Shown here in pieces: positions 49,589-51,999 of a DNA stretch of 51,999 bases (the stretch's first letter is position 1; each line of letters opens with the position of its first letter). This DNA is from Spirochaetales bacterium (GTDB lineage: Bacteria; Spirochaetota; Spirochaetia; Sphaerochaetales; Sphaerochaetaceae). The notes below the pieces were generated by a model, which was given only the letters and a program-made list of their open reading frames with translations, did not search any database and had not been told where the DNA came from. Location of the stretch: contig JALEVV010000080.1 in NCBI GenBank assembly GCA_022788185.1, positions 1 to 51,999 on the forward strand, in the 5' to 3' direction. Both the position numbers and the translations under genes were made by a program.

Positions 49589-50573
49589 ATGACCTCAGAA
49601 GCAGATCATTCTTTCTCTTTCTGGAAAAGGCAGACCTGATGAGTATGGCGAAAAGTCTTTCAAACCCGATTTCCTCCGAAAGAGTGATGAAGTGGCTGGT
49701 TTCAGTCATTCCGGGAACGGTATTCACCTCATTGAAGAAGACATTCCCGTCGCTGTCCATCAGAAAGTCAGTTCTCATGTAGATTTCACCGCCAAGGGTC
49801 CTGAAGACCCTTGCGGAGTATTCCCTGAGAAGAGCTTTGGTTTCTTCCGGTATTTTCACCTCACAGGCCGGGATAACCCTGGTCAGGGAAGAAGAATACT
49901 TATCGTCATAACTCAGAAAGGATGCACCTTTTCCGATCTCGACGGGACCGAGGATCAGGCACTCGCCGCTCTCTGAGTCATGAAGTGCCAGAAGTTCCAG
50001 TTCCCTTGCATCCTCCACCAATGTCTGTATGATCGGAACGTCGTCATACTTTCTTATTTCTTCCGCTGCTTCATCTAGAAGAGCCTGTGTTGCGTTTTTT
50101 ATGATATGAACTCCGACAGAGGAGCCCCCGGAGCATGGCTTCATAACGCAGTCGCTGCCGAGCCAGATGTCGGGTGATATGTACCTTTCAGTCCTGAGAC
50201 AGGGAACGGAGCTTTTAACCATTTCGGTCTGTCTCAGCTTGTCCATTCCCGCGCTGCTTGCCGGAACTCCCTCACTGATATAGGGTTTTCCCAGAAGTTC
50301 CAGAAGGCCCTGCAGCTTCCCGTCCTCACCGGTGTTTCCGTGGACGAGAGGCAGGATGACGTCGTAATCAAGCCTTCTTCCTTCCACGAAAAAGCCCCTG
50401 GCAGGAAGAATTGACACTTCCTTTCCGTTATGGGTGAAAATGCCTTCCTTCGTGATGAATATCTCCGTCAGGCCGTATCCGAGCCCTCTCAGAATGGTGC
50501 TGATGTTCCGGGCACTTTTCACTGAGACCTCATGCTCGACGGAAACGCCTCCGTATATAATGAGTATCGTCAT
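49581..50573 (-). CDS. ddl: D-alanine--D-alanine ligase
   Basis: 330 residues, ATP-grasp. Joins two D-Ala for the pentapeptide of peptidoglycan. IIYGGVSVEHEVSVKSA at the start, PLVHGNTGEDGKLQG, KPCSGGSSVGVHI, IYMRTDFLMDSDGNVFFNEVN (metal ligands Asp, Glu, Asn) and NTVPGMTETSHF are all as expected. The ATG overlaps the murE stop (ATGA) and dinB overlaps its end, so murE-ddl-dinB form one unit. Confidence 0.95.
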   Translation of the reverse strand: MTILIIYGGVSVEHEVSVKSARNISTILRGLGYGLTEIFITKEGIFTHNGKEVSILPARGFFVEGRRLDYDVILPLVHGNTGEDGKLQGLLELLGKPYISEGVPASSAGMDKLRQTEMVKSSVPCLRTERYISPDIWLGSDCVMKPCSGGSSVGVHIIKNATQALLDEAAEEIRKYDDVPIIQTLVEDARELELLALHDSESGECLILGPVEIGKGASFLSYDDKYSSSLTRVIPACEVKIPEETKALLREYSARVFRTLGGEIYMRTDFLMDSDGNVFFNEVNTVPGMTETSHFITLSEEIGFERLFAILIRSAFSRKRKNDLLLRSYE

Positions 50574-51997
50574 TGCGCATCCTTTATCGCACTCATGAGA
50601 GCCTCTTCCTCTGAGTAGGGGCGTGAATGAGTGGCGTATGAGATCGTGGCTTCATGGCCTTTTCCGAGCAGGAAGACGGTATCACCGGGAGCTGAGAGGG
50701 AAACAGCCAGCCTTATTGCCTTTTCCCTGGAGCTTTCAGTATGGATGTGTATCAGTCTTCTCTTCTTCTCATCCACGCCTTCGAGAATGTCAATGGCGAT
50801 GTCCGTCTGATCCTCACCGCGGGGATCTTCCTCCGTGATGATCATGGTGTTGGACCAGAGGGATGCCTCATGACCAAGACCTGCCCTCTTGCTCCTGTCC
50901 CGCTCTCCGGCAGCACCGAAGAGAGTGATGAACCTTCCTTCAGGCACTATCCTTCTCATCTGGGAAAGCAGCCTGGAAAAGCTGTCCGGCGTATGGGCGA
51001 AATCGATGATGAAATTTCTGCCAAGGGCCCTGTAGGTCTGAAACCGTCCCTTGGGTGGCTTTATGCCATAAGATAATGAAAAGACGCTATCCAACGGTAT
51101 TCCCGTTACCCGGGAGACTGCTTCTGCCGCCTCAGTGAAATTGAAGGCATTGTAAGCACCGAAGAGGGGAACGCTTCTTTTCTCCCCCCTGTATTCAAAA
51201 TCTGTCTCTGTCAGTGTCCCGGAAGTGATTAAGGGTTTTTCAAGCACTATGAGACGGTGGCCCGCATTTGCCCTGAAATACTCAAGTGCCCGGTTGTCCT
51301 CATATATGATTACGGGTCCGTAGGTCTGGGATGCAAGGTTTGCCTTCGACATGAAATAGTTTTCGATAGTGGAGTGGAAATCAAGGTGCTCGCTTGAAAC
51401 GGTGGTGCATACCGAAACGGAAAACCTTACACCCTTAAGACGTGAGAACTCACTGCTGAGTGCATGGGAAGTGCACTCCACAACCGCATATTCAAGTCCG
51501 TTCCTGACACAGGAAGAGAAAAACGAATGGAGGAAGAACGCTTCCGGCGTGCTCTGTCTGCTGGGGGAATCATGTTTACCGGTGCCGTCATCGATGCTGA
51601 CAGTTGAAATGAGTCCGCAGCGCACTCCTAGGGCGTTCATAAGCTGATGTATCATCTCTGAGGTGGTGGTCTTTCCGTCGGTACCCGTCACTCCTATCAG
51701 CTTAAGAGCGTCAGAGGCGTTGGAGAAGAATGCCTTTGATGCTTCTGCATAGAGTTCCCTGACGGGTCTATTGACGATCAGATATGAAACACCATCATGT
51801 ATGACCTGAGGCCGATGTGATGTGACGATCATGACGGCACCGCTTTTCACCGCATCCTCTATGAAGTTTTCACCCGATGTATGTATCCCGGGAAATGCAA
51901 AGAAGCAGGAGCCTGCCGTAACGTGTCTGGAGTCAAATTCGAGGGAAGTTATCTTTGCATCTCCTGAAGAGATGAACTCTCCTCCCAGGAGAGCGGA
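50570..51997 (-). CDS. murE: UDP-N-acetylmuramoyl-tripeptide synthetase MurE, N-terminus outside window
   Basis: 475 codons in frame up to the window edge; the N-terminal few residues are missing. Adds the third amino acid to the peptidoglycan stem. Domain 1 has SLEFDSRHVTAGSCFFAFPG, then the P-loop VTGTDGKTTTSEMIHQL, ECTSHALS, FAHTPDSFSRLL and the C-terminal KGHEATI. The specificity loop reads EEDPRGED: not the exact DNPR of classic diaminopimelate-adding enzymes, so meso-DAP, L-ornithine (used by known spirochaetes) or L-lysine cannot be decided here. Overlaps ddl by four bases. Confidence 0.95.
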   Translation of the reverse strand, partial: SALLGGEFISSGDAKITSLEFDSRHVTAGSCFFAFPGIHTSGENFIEDAVKSGAVMIVTSHRPQVIHDGVSYLIVNRPVRELYAEASKAFFSNASDALKLIGVTGTDGKTTTSEMIHQLMNALGVRCGLISTVSIDDGTGKHDSPSRQSTPEAFFLHSFFSSCVRNGLEYAVVECTSHALSSEFSRLKGVRFSVSVCTTVSSEHLDFHSTIENYFMSKANLASQTYGPVIIYEDNRALEYFRANAGHRLIVLEKPLITSGTLTETDFEYRGEKRSVPLFGAYNAFNFTEAAEAVSRVTGIPLDSVFSLSYGIKPPKGRFQTYRALGRNFIIDFAHTPDSFSRLLSQMRRIVPEGRFITLFGAAGERDRSKRAGLGHEASLWSNTMIITEEDPRGEDQTDIAIDILEGVDEKKRRLIHIHTESSREKAIRLAVSLSAPGDTVFLLGKGHEATISYATHSRPYSEEEALMSAIKDAQ

Positions 51998-51999
51998 GA

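Overview
The window is about 52 kb of gene-dense bacterial chromosome with roughly even base composition. It most resembles a spirochaete, probably of the Sphaerochaeta/Treponema group. The pointers are a periplasmic binding protein with a signal sequence ending FAAGSKE, a lipoprotein next to rsfS, a KtrA/KtrB-type potassium pair, CpsB-like and XdhC/YqeB-like genes, and a peptidoglycan set of murE, ddl, uppP and an Amidase_3 protein. This is an inference from protein style only; no 16S rRNA gene is present. Genes are packed tightly, many overlapping as ATGA, TTGA, GTGA or TAATG, and no gap without a gene exceeds 300 bases.

Layout. 1-826: the 3' part of an IscB gene (HNH plus RuvC-III, OMEGA-type RNA-guided nuclease, ancestor group of Cas9) and a nested hairpin that may be the end of its transposon. 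831-4346: a lipoprotein and rsfS, then a MATE exporter and a cation/proton antiporter on the minus strand. 4407-7198: a three-gene ABC importer. 7362-8925: a COG0523 metallochaperone GTPase with a long poly-His tract, convergent with a tiny very acidic protein. 9034-11542: a divergent PdxA homologue, a lipoprotein and an unknown protein. 11738-14269: a compact operon bounded by terminators, holding a PHP phosphoesterase, an AbiLi/RloA-like ATPase and an RloB-like TOPRIM protein. In both of the last two, key catalytic positions are replaced.

14392-16115: a membrane-bound LuxR regulator and an alpha/beta hydrolase. 16202-20275: gltX-glyQS-tyrS. 20411-21126: a small membrane protein with its HTH regulator. 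21139-25107 (minus): deaminase, acyl-CoA ligase and HAD phosphatase. 25153-26699: SMUG1-type uracil-DNA glycosylase and ispE. 26726-33303: tRNA-Gln(UUG), rplY-pth-tilS, ftsH, lepA. 33346-35294 (minus): KtrB/KtrA. 35385-39493: galM, udk, yidD (minus), yqeC and an XdhC-YqeB fusion. 39515-43532: proA-proB, a glycosyltransferase-like protein and an amidase. 43529-47558 (minus): trmL-proC-serS-pncB. 47633 to the end: uppP, then murE-ddl-dinB on the minus strand, with murE cut by the window edge.

Most of the window is housekeeping: translation, cell wall, proline and ion balance. The three items most worth attention are the IscB remnant, the PHP/RloA-like/RloB-like cassette with altered active sites, and a recurring promoter layout in which the -10 box sits 6-8 bases before the ATG of genes without a Shine-Dalgarno sequence, which suggests leaderless mRNAs.
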